Source of the DNA: Acidobacteriota bacterium
GTDB lineage: Bacteria; Acidobacteriota; UBA6911
Direction: 5' to 3'
Assembly: GCA_023265215.1 (NCBI GenBank)
Contig: JAHFUH010000184.1
Span: forward strand, 1-9,008
Length of the DNA: 9,008 bases
The position numbers were made by a program, and so were the translations under genes. Numbering within the stretch: position 1 is the first letter of the stretch; each line of letters opens with the position of its first letter. The notes under the pieces were generated by a model, which saw only the letters and a program-made list of their open reading frames with translations, did not search any database and was not told the origin of the DNA. Below, in pieces: positions 1-6,221 of the stretch.

Positions 1-1411
1 CCGGTGCAATGCCCTTTTCCACCCACTGCTCCATTGCTCCAAGGGCGTCGAAGGTATTTCGATACATCCCCGCACACATGCCGAAGTCCGGAACCACAAA
101 CAAGCGGAAGAAGTCCGCAGTCTGTTTCATCCCGCCCATGGTTTTGGAAACGCTGTTGTAATAGGTTGTTGCGGTCCGAGGCGGAATCCAGGTTTCGTTC
201 CATGCATGGTACATGAGGAGCTTGCCCCCGTGTGCCTTGAAAGCCTTCAGATCGGTCTGGGTTGTATTAATGACGGGGCCCAGTTTTGCATCGATCTTGC
301 GGGTGTCTTTGTCTATATCGAAGCTCTTAAAATCCCAATTCGGGTCTTCAAACGCAATGTACTTGAAAAAGTCATTGTTGATCCAGAGTGGTTCGGGGCC
401 CCCGATCATGGCATTCCAGAGCAGTTCGCTGCCCGGCTCAAAGCCCGAGTAGATCTGGGTGCCGTCAGCAAACTTCGCGCCCGCATAGAGGCGCCGGGTG
501 GTTTCCACCTGCGCCGGAGTCAAACAGGAATTGTTATCCGCTTCCTTGCACTGAATGGCAGCCGGATCAAACTTGCACCGCGTTGGATCCTCGATCGTGC
601 CGTCCTTTACTCCGTCCAGTGCATCGCAGGCATCCAGGACTGCCTGATGCAGCGCCGGGTATTTATCCTTCGGAATGTAAGAAGCCGCTTCCTTGCCGTC
701 TTTCAACGCCACCCAACTTAAATATTCCGAGCCCGTTTGCAGGTGCGTGAGGTAGTAGGCCGGATCGCCCGCCACGATACCGTCAAAGTCCTCGGGATGA
801 AGCTGTGCCTCCGCGAGTCCCTGACGCCCTCCGTTGTGACAGCTGTCCCAGTACGCGTAGCTTTGCGGCTTGCCGTAATACGCCTTTATTATATTCTTGG
901 CTACGATCGTCGTCTCGTGCACCGACCGGTGAACCCAGTCAACCAGCCTTTCCGGCTGGCCCATCGCCCACTGGTGGCCGGGATCATCATGCCCGGTATC
1001 GGTTGAAGCCGTCGCATAGCCTTTTTCTATGGCGCCGGCCAGTCCTTGGTATTTAATCGCTCCTTCGAAGGCCGGGTTGCCGACTGCAAAGTATCGGCCG
1101 TTCCATTTGTCCGAGGGCGGCAGCCAGACTTCAAAATTGATATGCGAATTTTTTGCCGGCTCAATGTGTCCGATCACGCGGCAGAACTGCGCCGTGACCT
1201 TCAGCCCGGCGGGAGTGCCGAAAACGCCCGGCGTCTTGGGCGGCACAAATCCGAGCGGGTCATTCATGAATACCGCCGACGTAATTGTGACCTTGTCATA
1301 CTTCTGTTTTGCCAAATTCACACAATTATCCTGGGCGGCCGCAGGCGCGGCCTTAACGGTCAGGCATGCAAGAGCAAGCATAAGTGATGAGGAAATGAGA
1401 CATGTCTTCAT
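1..1411 (-). CDS. Secreted tannase/feruloyl esterase family protein, 3' end cut by window; catalytic triad positions substituted
   Basis: Reading minus from the ATG at 1411 gives 470 uninterrupted codons to the window edge; the C-terminus is missing. GAGGAG lies about 8 bases upstream. Residues 1-26 are a Sec signal peptide (hydrophobic core, then AAPAAAQ), so the product is exported. Family landmarks: NFEVWLPPSDKWNGRYFAVGN, TASTDTGHD, AYYGKPQSYAYWDSCHNGGR (about 178-197), HPEDFDGIVAGDPA, YHAWNETWIPP (401-411), FDALGAMEQWVEKGIAP. These define the tannase/feruloyl esterase alpha/beta-hydrolase family, which cleaves phenolic esters of plant polymers. Oddity: the family motifs GCSxGG, GxxDxxIPP and GHC read SCHNGG, AWNETWIPP and GMC, so nucleophile Ser is His192, acid Asp is Glu406 and base His is Met445. 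Cys191 and Cys446, which bridge the active site in this family, remain. The fold is confident; esterase activity is doubtful. It stands alone, divergent from the next gene. Confidence 0.9.
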   Translation of the reverse strand, partial: MKTCLISSSLMLALACLTVKAAPAAAQDNCVNLAKQKYDKVTITSAVFMNDPLGFVPPKTPGVFGTPAGLKVTAQFCRVIGHIEPAKNSHINFEVWLPPSDKWNGRYFAVGNPAFEGAIKYQGLAGAIEKGYATASTDTGHDDPGHQWAMGQPERLVDWVHRSVHETTIVAKNIIKAYYGKPQSYAYWDSCHNGGRQGLAEAQLHPEDFDGIVAGDPAYYLTHLQTGSEYLSWVALKDGKEAASYIPKDKYPALHQAVLDACDALDGVKDGTIEDPTRCKFDPAAIQCKEADNNSCLTPAQVETTRRLYAGAKFADGTQIYSGFEPGSELLWNAMIGGPEPLWINNDFFKYIAFEDPNWDFKSFDIDKDTRKIDAKLGPVINTTQTDLKAFKAHGGKLLMYHAWNETWIPPRTATTYYNSVSKTMGGMKQTADFFRLFVVPDFGMCAGMYRNTFDALGAMEQWVEKGIAP

Positions 1412-1465
1412 ATTTTGATCTCCTCTTGTTTCGGTGCTGAAATATGGTCAAGATTGTGCCGCGTC

Positions 1466-1476
1466 ATTATATATCA
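1466..1476 (-). promoter_or_regulatory. Extended -10 promoter candidate for the tannase-family gene
   Basis: On the minus strand this reads TGATATATAAT, which offers an extended -10 (TGA plus TATATA) or an overlapping consensus TATAAT. It lies about 55 bases before the ATG at 1411. I see no good -35 box at 17 bases, which is acceptable for an extended -10. Sequence evidence only. Confidence 0.4.
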
Positions 1477-1498
1477 GGCAATCCATAAACTTCGAACC

Positions 1499-1528
1499 TT
1501 AGAGTCTTAGTGTTACTCTAAAATTAGA
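1499..1528. promoter_or_regulatory. Inverted TTAGAG half-sites, possible operator
   Basis: TTAGAGT at 1499-1505 and ACTCTAA at 1515-1521 form a perfect 7-bp inverted repeat with a 9-base spacer. The second arm overlaps TCTAAAATTAGA at 1517-1528, a second near-perfect palindrome, so three half-sites of the form TTAGA(G/A) sit in alternating orientation. The cluster lies upstream of both candidate promoters of the divergent genes. An operator for a dimeric regulator is possible; no regulator gene is in the window, and A+T-rich sequence produces such repeats by chance. Confidence 0.3.
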
Positions 1529-1561
1529 AGACGCAAAAAATATCAGCCTAGGAATTTTCTT

Positions 1562-1588
1562 TTGACTGCGGCAATACTCTTTTATAAT
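1562..1588 (+). promoter_or_regulatory. Sigma-70-type promoter for the SnoaL-like gene
   Basis: TTGACT (1562-1567) and a perfect TATAAT (1583-1588) are separated by 15 bases, slightly short of the usual 17. The -10 box ends 55 bases before the ATG at 1644, predicting an untranslated leader of roughly 48 bases. Confidence 0.55.
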
Positions 1589-1643
1589 TATCTCAAGGTT
1601 TATCAAGCACAACCGCCCTATTTTTCTGGAAGGAGACAGGATT

Positions 1644-2069
1644 ATGACTCGCCAGGAAATTTTAGAATTTTTCGGCAAAAGAGATGAAGCGTGGCAGCGT
1701 CATGATACCGCCGCGCTTGTAACAGATCACACCGAAGACGGAGAGGTAGAAAGCCCACTCTTCGGACACGTCAAAGGACGCAAAGCCATTCAAAACATCT
1801 ACTCCCAATGGTTTCTTTCCTTTCCCGACGCGCAATATTCTACCGAGCATCTGCTGATCGACAAGAATCAAGCTGTGCAGTTTGTAAAGATGACGGGAAC
1901 GCAGGAGGGAGATTTTTGCGGCCTTTCTCCCACTGGGAAGCGCTTCGAAATGCGCTGCTCGTTTTTGTTTTCCTTTGCGCAAGGCAGAATTGCACACGAA
2001 ATCCGCATCTACGATTTTACGGGGGTTCTGGTGCGTCTCGGAGTTCTCAAGGCTAAACCTGGGTTTTGA
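1644..2069 (+). CDS. SnoaL-like / ester cyclase family protein (NTF2-like fold)
   Basis: A 141-residue cytoplasmic protein with no signal peptide. The pattern is that of SnoaL-like NTF2-fold proteins: an N-terminal helix with EAWQRHDTAALV (15-26), then VESPLFGHVKGRKAIQNIY (35-53), SFPDAQYSTEHLLID (59-73), GLSPTGKRFEMRCSFLF (93-109) and the closing strand with HEIRIYDFTGVLVRLGVLK (118-136). In polyketide cyclase SnoaL an Asp near the C-terminal strand is the acid/base; Asp124 in IYDFTG is the likely counterpart here. Members include cyclases, hydrolases and many uncharacterised proteins, so the substrate is unknown. The ATG is preceded by AGGAG with an 8-base gap and a good promoter. It is 166 bases from the next gene and probably monocistronic. 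Fold confident, reaction not. Confidence 0.85.
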   Translation: MTRQEILEFFGKRDEAWQRHDTAALVTDHTEDGEVESPLFGHVKGRKAIQNIYSQWFLSFPDAQYSTEHLLIDKNQAVQFVKMTGTQEGDFCGLSPTGKRFEMRCSFLFSFAQGRIAHEIRIYDFTGVLVRLGVLKAKPGF

Positions 2070-2235
2070 AAGTAACTCAAAGACGCGAAATCTCTTTTTG
2101 ACAAGGCCCTGCCTGCGGTCGCTCTGCGCTTCCGCGTTGGAAAAGCCCTATTGTTCCGGATATTGGTATATACTTGGAAAAACCGATTGAGATTTACCAA
2201 ACGAGGGCTTTAATCATTGATATGGAGGGAGAACA

Positions 2236-2634
2236 ATGTTTCTACGCAAGAGCGCGATTTTGGCGATTCTGATTTTCGCCGGGCTGGTTTGCGTTTACGG
2301 TGCTGATATCACGGGCAAATGGACAACCCAATTTGACTCCCAGGTCGGCGTTCAAAAATACACCTTTGATTTCAAAGCTGAAGGGACGAAGCTTACGGGC
2401 ACGGCAACTTCGAATGTAAAAGGCCCGGATGGTGCTGTTGTGAATGAGGCCAAGAGCCAGATTCTGGAGGGCAAAATCGAAGGCGATAAGATTAGTTTTT
2501 CTGAAAATTTGTCCTATACGGGCATGGATCTGAAGATTGTATACACGGGCACGGTATCGGGGAGCGAAATCAAACTATCGCGCACCGTGTCCGACCAGCC
2601 CGGCGAGACATTTGTCGCCAAAAGAGAAAAGTAG
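2236..2634 (+). CDS. Small exported beta-strand-rich protein of unknown function
   Basis: A 132-residue protein with a clear Sec signal peptide: K/R at 4-5, hydrophobic core 7-21, likely cut after Gly22 (VYG|AD). There is no lipobox cysteine. The mature part begins ADITGKWTTQFDS and is made of alternating short strands and turns: YTFDFKAEGTKLTGTA, LEGKIEGDKISFSE, YTGTVSGSEIKLSR. These three segments share a loose G-x-(K/E)-(L/I) hairpin pattern, suggesting an up-and-down beta barrel or sheet. There are no cysteines in the mature part and no catalytic motif. From memory, similar short proteins starting I-x-G-x-W are abundant in acidobacterial and planctomycete genomes as hypotheticals. Start supported by GGAGGGAG 6-12 bases before the ATG. 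Location would be periplasmic or extracellular; role unknown. Confidence 0.8.
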   Translation: MFLRKSAILAILIFAGLVCVYGADITGKWTTQFDSQVGVQKYTFDFKAEGTKLTGTATSNVKGPDGAVVNEAKSQILEGKIEGDKISFSENLSYTGMDLKIVYTGTVSGSEIKLSRTVSDQPGETFVAKREK

Positions 2635-2652
2635 AATCCGGCGCGAATGCAG

Positions 2653-2688
2653 CAGCGCGGCCGGCAAGTGTTCGAACCGGCCGCGCTG
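2653..2688. terminator. Perfect 12-bp hairpin between convergent genes
   Basis: CAGCGCGGCCGG (2653-2664) and its exact complement CCGGCCGCGCTG (2677-2688) enclose a 12-base loop. It lies 18 bases after the stop at 2634 and 9 bases after the stop of the opposing gene at 2698. No T-tract follows on either strand, so it is not a canonical intrinsic terminator, but its place and strength fit a bidirectional transcription block or mRNA 3'-end stabiliser. Confidence 0.6.
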
Positions 2689-2697
2689 ATCGCGGCT

Positions 2698-3213
2698 CTA
2701 CTCCGCTTCAAGCCTGAATTCGGGCGTGTCAAACCAGAAACCCAGATTGCTGACGCTGTTTATTTCAGCCTGGACAATAGCTTCGTGTCCCTCCTCAATC
2801 TCCACGAACCTCTTGAATAGCTCCTGGCCTTCGCCATCGAGCGCGGCGACCATTTCTTTGTAAAAATTGCTGGCTTTTGTTTCAGCATCGAGGGCTTTTT
2901 TCAGCAGTTCGAGTTCCAGAATCTGTTTGGTGGGCCTGGGTTTTACTGTTTTGCGAAGATCCTGCAGTCCTTTGTTAATCGCCTCTCTTGTAGGAATGGA
3001 TGTCCCCAATTTTTCTACGTTTATTTTGCCCAGTTTTTGCCATTCACTGAGCCGGCTTTGCAAATATTTCAGGTGCCCCATTTCCTCTTCGCAAAGTACT
3101 TTGAAGATGCGCTTTGCTGATTCGTCGGTGGTTTTATTCATTGCTTCGCGATAGACATCATAAACTCCGGATTCATATTCCAACGCCAGCTTTATCGCAT
3201 TTTCCAATTTCAT
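2698..3213 (-). CDS. Rubrerythrin-like ferritin-family diiron protein without rubredoxin domain
   Basis: A 171-residue four-helix-bundle protein carrying two diiron half-motifs. Numbering from the chosen start: Glu14 in EYESGVYDVY and E44-M-G-H47, then Glu111 in DAETKASNFY and E140-E-G-H143. Each first Glu is followed seven residues later by Tyr, as in rubrerythrins. The tail FWFDTPEFRLE (158-168) is typical of the rubrerythrin/ferritin-like group. There is no C-terminal CxxC pair, so the rubredoxin domain that delivers electrons in classic rubrerythrins is absent and an external donor would be needed. The likely role is peroxide reduction or iron handling in the cytoplasm. Start choice: AAAGGAG at 3221-3227 is only 1 base from an ATG at 3219 but 7 bases from the ATG at 3213, so the latter is preferred. 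The gene is alone, convergent with its neighbour. Confidence 0.88.
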   Translation of the reverse strand: MKLENAIKLALEYESGVYDVYREAMNKTTDESAKRIFKVLCEEEMGHLKYLQSRLSEWQKLGKINVEKLGTSIPTREAINKGLQDLRKTVKPRPTKQILELELLKKALDAETKASNFYKEMVAALDGEGQELFKRFVEIEEGHEAIVQAEINSVSNLGFWFDTPEFRLEAE

Positions 3214-3220
3214 ATTCATA

Positions 3221-3240
3221 CTCCTTTTAATCCAATTATA
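3221..3240 (-). promoter_or_regulatory. -10 box and ribosome binding site of the rubrerythrin-like gene
   Basis: On the minus strand a perfect TATAAT (3240-3235) is followed 7 bases later by AAAGGAG (3227-3221). If the -10 is used, the leader is only about 15 bases and almost wholly ribosome binding site. TTGCCG lies 19 bases upstream as a weak -35. The AAAGGAG spacing decides the start at 3213 rather than 3219. Confidence 0.45.
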
Positions 3241-3463
3241 CTCCCAGCGGGACTGACGACGGCAAGGTATTGAAAAGGCTCCTCAACGTCAATTTTTGGA
3301 GGCCTTTCAGCCAGTTAGAATTTAAATATTAGGCCATTTGTTCGATCGAAGCCACCCCCGTAGATGTATATAATTGAACTTCTTTGTTTTTTGCCCATAG
3401 CCTTAGAGTCGAAAAAAACGATTCAAATTTTGTGTCTAATGGTAAATTAAACTGCCCGGAACC

Positions 3464-3671
3464 AGCAGCCCGTGGTGAAAGTACGGAAGGCCCCGCAAGC
3501 CCCATGCGGCTGGGCCTTCGGCCCCAGATCCCTTTGGGTTCCGGCGGCGCGTGGGCATCTGCCGCGTTAGCGCTCCTCAACGATGGCACCGCATCGCCTG
3601 CGTCGCGCTGCCTTGCATCTGCCCACGCGCCGCTCGGAACGCGGCCTTTTGTACTTTCACCACGGGCTGCT
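3464..3671. repeat. 208-bp nested palindromic element (MITE-like or structured RNA)
   Basis: The ends are perfect 21-bp inverted repeats (3464-3484 and 3651-3671; outer end AGCAGCCCGTGG). As plus-strand RNA the stem continues through two G-U pairs and six more pairs to 3492/3643, 29 pairs in all. A second long stem pairs 3538-3557 with 3620-3640, 20 pairs with one bulged base. Between them lie small hairpins: CCGCA/TGCGG (3493-3497/3505-3509) and GGGCC-TTC-GGCCC (3512-3524). Inside the second stem are AGCGC/GCGCT (3569-3573/3605-3609) and CGATG/CATCG (3581-3585/3592-3596). The element is markedly richer in G+C than its flanks. No open reading frame fits it and no target-site duplication is evident. 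It could be a non-autonomous mobile element, a REP/BIME-type repeat or a structured RNA gene. Confidence 0.75.
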
Positions 3672-3802
3672 AGGGATATGGTCTTGCAGTATTAAAATTT
3701 GGCGTGGCCAGTCCCCGATTGCCTTCGGAATGCTTTTAACGTTGAAGAGAGGAATGAAGCCGGAGCAATATAGGAACCCGAATCCATCAGAGGGAGTCTT
3801 GC

Positions 3803-5257
3803 ATGACGAATGCTATTAGAGGTTTGAAGCCCGAACTGGTCTGGAAGCGCTTCGATGAGATTTCTCGAATTCCCAGATGTTCTCGCAAAGAAGCGGATGC
3901 GGCCAAGTATGTTCTCGAAGTTGCAAAAAAGCTGAAACTGCAGGCAAAGGCCGATCATTTCGGCAACGTGATAGTCCGAAAACCTGCATCGAGCGGCCGT
4001 GAACATGTTCGATCGGTGGCGCTTCAGGGGCATCTCGATATGGTCTGTGAGAAGAACAAGGGCACGGTTCACGATTTTTCAAAGGATCCAATTGAGCTGC
4101 TTCGTCAGGGAAACATTCTGAAAGCAAACGGCACCACGCTTGGCGCGGACAATGGAATTGCAGTCGCCGCCAATCTCGCAATCATGGAAGATCGCACGCT
4201 CGATCATGGTCCGCTGGAGTTTCTGTTTACTGTCGACGAGGAAACCGGATTGACCGGCGCGAGCAATCTGGCCCCGGATTTTATTGAGAGCCGGACTCTT
4301 TTGAATCTCGATTCAGAAGAAGAGGGTGCGCTTTATGTGGGATGCTCGGGCGGCAAGGACACGCTCGGCACATGGACAGTGGCATTTGAGAGCGCGCCGG
4401 ACAAGACAACCGCTGTGCAGATCAAAATTGCGGGACTCAAGGGAGGGCATTCAGGGCTGGAAATCGATAAGGGCCGGGGAAACGCCATCAAGATAATGAA
4501 CCGCGTTCTTCTCGCCCTCCATCCCCTCGGCGCCAGGATTTCCTCGGTTGATGGAGGCAACAAGCACAACGCCATTCCGCGGGAATGCGAGGCGATATTG
4601 ATGGTGCCCCGCGACTCGCTGGATCGGGCGAAGCAGATGGTCAAAGGATTTAATGCCGTTGTGAAAAGCGAGTTTGCAACCGTTGAACCCGATTTGATCC
4701 TCAGTCTGGCGGAGATGGGCAGAAAAAAGACAGGAGTGCTGAACAAAGATGTACAGCGGAATATTCTGGCAACGATCAGCGGGCTTCCTCATGGTGTTAT
4801 CAAGATGAGCGCGGAATTGCCAGGTCTTGTTCAAACTTCGACAAATCTAGCTGCGGTACGGACGTCGAAAGACACAGTGAAAATTGCCACCAGTCAGAGG
4901 AGTTCGGTTGCGTCGGAACTTGACGAAATCGAAGGCACCGTTTCTTCAATTTTTCTGTTGGGAGGAGCAGTTGTTGAAACCAGCGACGCATATCCGGGCT
5001 GGAAGCCGAACATGGATTCGCCCATTCTAAAGCTGGCAAAATCGGCTTACCGGTCGCTTTACGGAAAAGATCCTGAGGTGAAAGCAATCCACGCAGGATT
5101 GGAATGCGGCGTTATCGGGGAGAGGATCCCTGGAATGGACATGATTTCATTCGGCCCGACTCTCGATGGAGCACATTCGCCCGACGAAAGGCTCTATATA
5201 GACACGGTAGAAAAGTTCTATAATTTTTTGTTGGAGATTTTGCGCAGCGTGGATTGA
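3803..5257 (+). CDS. pepD: Aminoacyl-histidine dipeptidase (cytosol non-specific dipeptidase), M20 family
   Basis: A 484-residue cytoplasmic zinc dipeptidase that hydrolyses a broad range of dipeptides such as Xaa-His. Full length for PepD (about 485). Motifs in order: LKPELVWKRFDEISRIPRCS (8-27), QGHLDMVCEK (75-84), GTTLGADNGIA (110-120), TVDEETGLTGA (143-153), LLNLDSEEEG (166-175), GLKGGHSGLEIDKGRGNAIK (from 211) and GPTLDGAHSPDE (451-462). Predicted metal ligands are His77, Asp116, Glu147, Asp170 and His458, with Asp79 and Glu146 catalytic. From memory these match the Vibrio PepD residues with a constant offset of three. His216 in GGHSG belongs to the lid domain contact. The start has AGGGAG with a 6-base gap. 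It is the first gene of a three-gene cluster with acyP and apt. All key residues are present; identification is secure. Confidence 0.97.
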   Translation: MTNAIRGLKPELVWKRFDEISRIPRCSRKEADAAKYVLEVAKKLKLQAKADHFGNVIVRKPASSGREHVRSVALQGHLDMVCEKNKGTVHDFSKDPIELLRQGNILKANGTTLGADNGIAVAANLAIMEDRTLDHGPLEFLFTVDEETGLTGASNLAPDFIESRTLLNLDSEEEGALYVGCSGGKDTLGTWTVAFESAPDKTTAVQIKIAGLKGGHSGLEIDKGRGNAIKIMNRVLLALHPLGARISSVDGGNKHNAIPRECEAILMVPRDSLDRAKQMVKGFNAVVKSEFATVEPDLILSLAEMGRKKTGVLNKDVQRNILATISGLPHGVIKMSAELPGLVQTSTNLAAVRTSKDTVKIATSQRSSVASELDEIEGTVSSIFLLGGAVVETSDAYPGWKPNMDSPILKLAKSAYRSLYGKDPEVKAIHAGLECGVIGERIPGMDMISFGPTLDGAHSPDERLYIDTVEKFYNFLLEILRSVD

Positions 5258-5271
5258 TACCGGACATTATT

Positions 5272-5556
5272 ATGAAATCGACTCAAGCGAAATTGATCAC
5301 GGTGCGTGGCAGAGTACAGGGCGTTGGATTCCGCTATTTTGTCCAAAATGAGGCGGCTCGCCTGGGATTGACAGGAAATGTCCGTAACTGTCCCGATTCG
5401 ACCGTCGAAATTGTGGCGGAAGGCAATGCCCGTGCGATTGCAGATCTCATCGAGCAGGTGAAGCAGGGCCCGCGGCTGGCAAGGGTGGAGCGGGTTGACG
5501 CAGTAGACATTCCGGTTGCAGGCACATACGGTTCTTTTTCTATTGAAGGATGGTGA
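5272..5556 (+). CDS. acyP: Acylphosphatase
   Basis: A 94-residue cytosolic enzyme that hydrolyses the carboxyl-phosphate bond of acyl phosphates. The acylphosphatase signature is complete: ITVRGRVQGVGFRYFV (9-24) with the phosphate-binding loop and catalytic Arg21, then GLTGNVRNCPDSTVEIVAEG with Asn39, and a closing GSFSIEGW. Start choice: the frame is open from TTG at 5254, which overlaps the pepD stop, but the ATG at 5272 gives the family's usual length and follows GGAC at 5262-5265. TTG with overlapping stop (TTGA) remains an alternative. The gap to pepD is 14 bases and to apt 1 base, so it lies mid-operon and is probably translated by coupling. The physiological substrate of bacterial acylphosphatases is generally unclear. 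Confidence 0.95.
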   Translation: MKSTQAKLITVRGRVQGVGFRYFVQNEAARLGLTGNVRNCPDSTVEIVAEGNARAIADLIEQVKQGPRLARVERVDAVDIPVAGTYGSFSIEGW

Positions 5557-5557
5557 A

Positions 5558-6088
5558 ATGGACGTCCAGAGTATTGATAACCTAAAGGCGGCGATCCGCG
5601 AAATTCCAGACTGGCCTAAAAAAGGCATTCTTTTTTACGACGTAACAACTCTTCTTAAACAGCCCCGCTGCTTCGGCGACACGATCGACGCTCTGATCGA
5701 ACCCTACAAGGGCAAGCAGGTGGACTTGGTTCTGGGCATGGAAGCACGCGGCTTCATTTTCGCTCCCACGGTGGCGTATGCACTGAAAGCAGGATTCGTT
5801 CCGGTGCGCAAACCTGGGAAGTTGCCGGCCGCGAAATTCCGGGCGGAGTATCAACTTGAATACGGAACGGACTGTCTGGAAGTGCACCAGGATGCGATTC
5901 AGCCCGGGCAGCGTGTGTTGATAGTCGATGATCTGATTGCGACCGGCGGTACTGCTTTAGCGGTGGCTGGGATGGCGGAGAAGATGGGTGCGCAGGTCCT
6001 CGGCTTGGCTTTTGTTGTCGAGCTGACCTTCCTGAACGGCCGGGACAAGCTGACGAAATACGACGTTCACAGCATTCTGAAATATTAA
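5558..6088 (+). CDS. apt: Adenine phosphoribosyltransferase
   Basis: A 176-residue cytoplasmic purine-salvage enzyme converting adenine plus PRPP to AMP and pyrophosphate. Diagnostic segments: IREIPDWPKKGILFYDVTTLL (13-33), LVLGMEARGFIFAP (57-70), the flexible-loop region VPVRKPGKLPA (81-91), the PRPP-binding signature VLIVDDLIATGGTA (120-133) and AFVVEL with the conserved Glu155. Length matches the family (about 170-180). Start choice: the ATG at 5558 is preceded by AAGGA (5546-5550) with a 7-base gap and lies 1 base after the acyP stop; a longer in-frame extension upstream would overlap acyP and lacks support. It is the last gene of the pepD-acyP-apt cluster. The standard substrate specificity is inferred from family membership only. 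Confidence 0.97.
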   Translation: MDVQSIDNLKAAIREIPDWPKKGILFYDVTTLLKQPRCFGDTIDALIEPYKGKQVDLVLGMEARGFIFAPTVAYALKAGFVPVRKPGKLPAAKFRAEYQLEYGTDCLEVHQDAIQPGQRVLIVDDLIATGGTALAVAGMAEKMGAQVLGLAFVVELTFLNGRDKLTKYDVHSILKY

Positions 6089-6145
6089 TTTCGACAGTTC
6101 ATCAGCAATCTGGACGCGGATTACGCCGACGAACGCGGAAAAAAT

Positions 6146-6163
6146 TAACGCCTGTTCGCGTTA
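6146..6163. terminator. Weak hairpin downstream of apt
   Basis: TAACGC (6146-6151) and GCGTTA (6158-6163) form a perfect 6-bp stem with a 6-base loop, 57 bases after the apt stop. A run of A precedes it, so on the minus strand it is followed by T6, terminator-like for transcripts coming from the glgA side. On the plus strand there is no T-tract. The stem is short and the call is weak. Confidence 0.25.
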
Positions 6164-6221
6164 TAGCACTTGCAATATGCCGGTATTTGCAGGCAGAATT
6201 CCGATGATTTTCAGATGATGT

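Larger units (their letters stand above)
3214..3802. other. 589-base gene-free stretch containing a palindromic element
   Basis: I see no credible gene on either strand; the short open frames here run through the palindrome at 3464-3671 and resemble no family. The left part (3241-3463) is A+T-rich and the centre is G+C-rich. The right part (3672-3802) should hold the promoter of pepD, but I find no convincing -35/-10 pair. AGGGAG at 3791-3796 is the pepD ribosome binding site. Confidence 0.6.

Noticed and set aside
206..721. 171-codon plus-strand frame
   Set aside because: It lies wholly opposite the tannase-family gene, whose minus-strand translation matches its family throughout. The plus-strand peptide has no family resemblance.
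2098..2126. Perfect TTGACA at 2098-2103 as a -35 box for the small exported protein
   Set aside because: No -10-like hexamer lies 15-19 bases downstream; the sequence there is GCTCTG.
3329..3819. Several open frames of 78-103 codons through the palindrome
   Set aside because: They result from the G+C-rich inverted repeat, have low-complexity composition and match no protein family.
5516..5557. Upstream in-frame extension of apt
   Set aside because: It would overlap the end of acyP and has no ribosome binding site; the ATG at 5558 has AAGGA at proper spacing and gives the family's normal length.
6110..6142. Imperfect repeats of ACGCGGA (GGACGCGGATTACGCCGACG and GAACGCGGAAA)
   Set aside because: Too short and degenerate to call a repeat family from one window, although similar stretches occur in intergenic regions of some bacteria.
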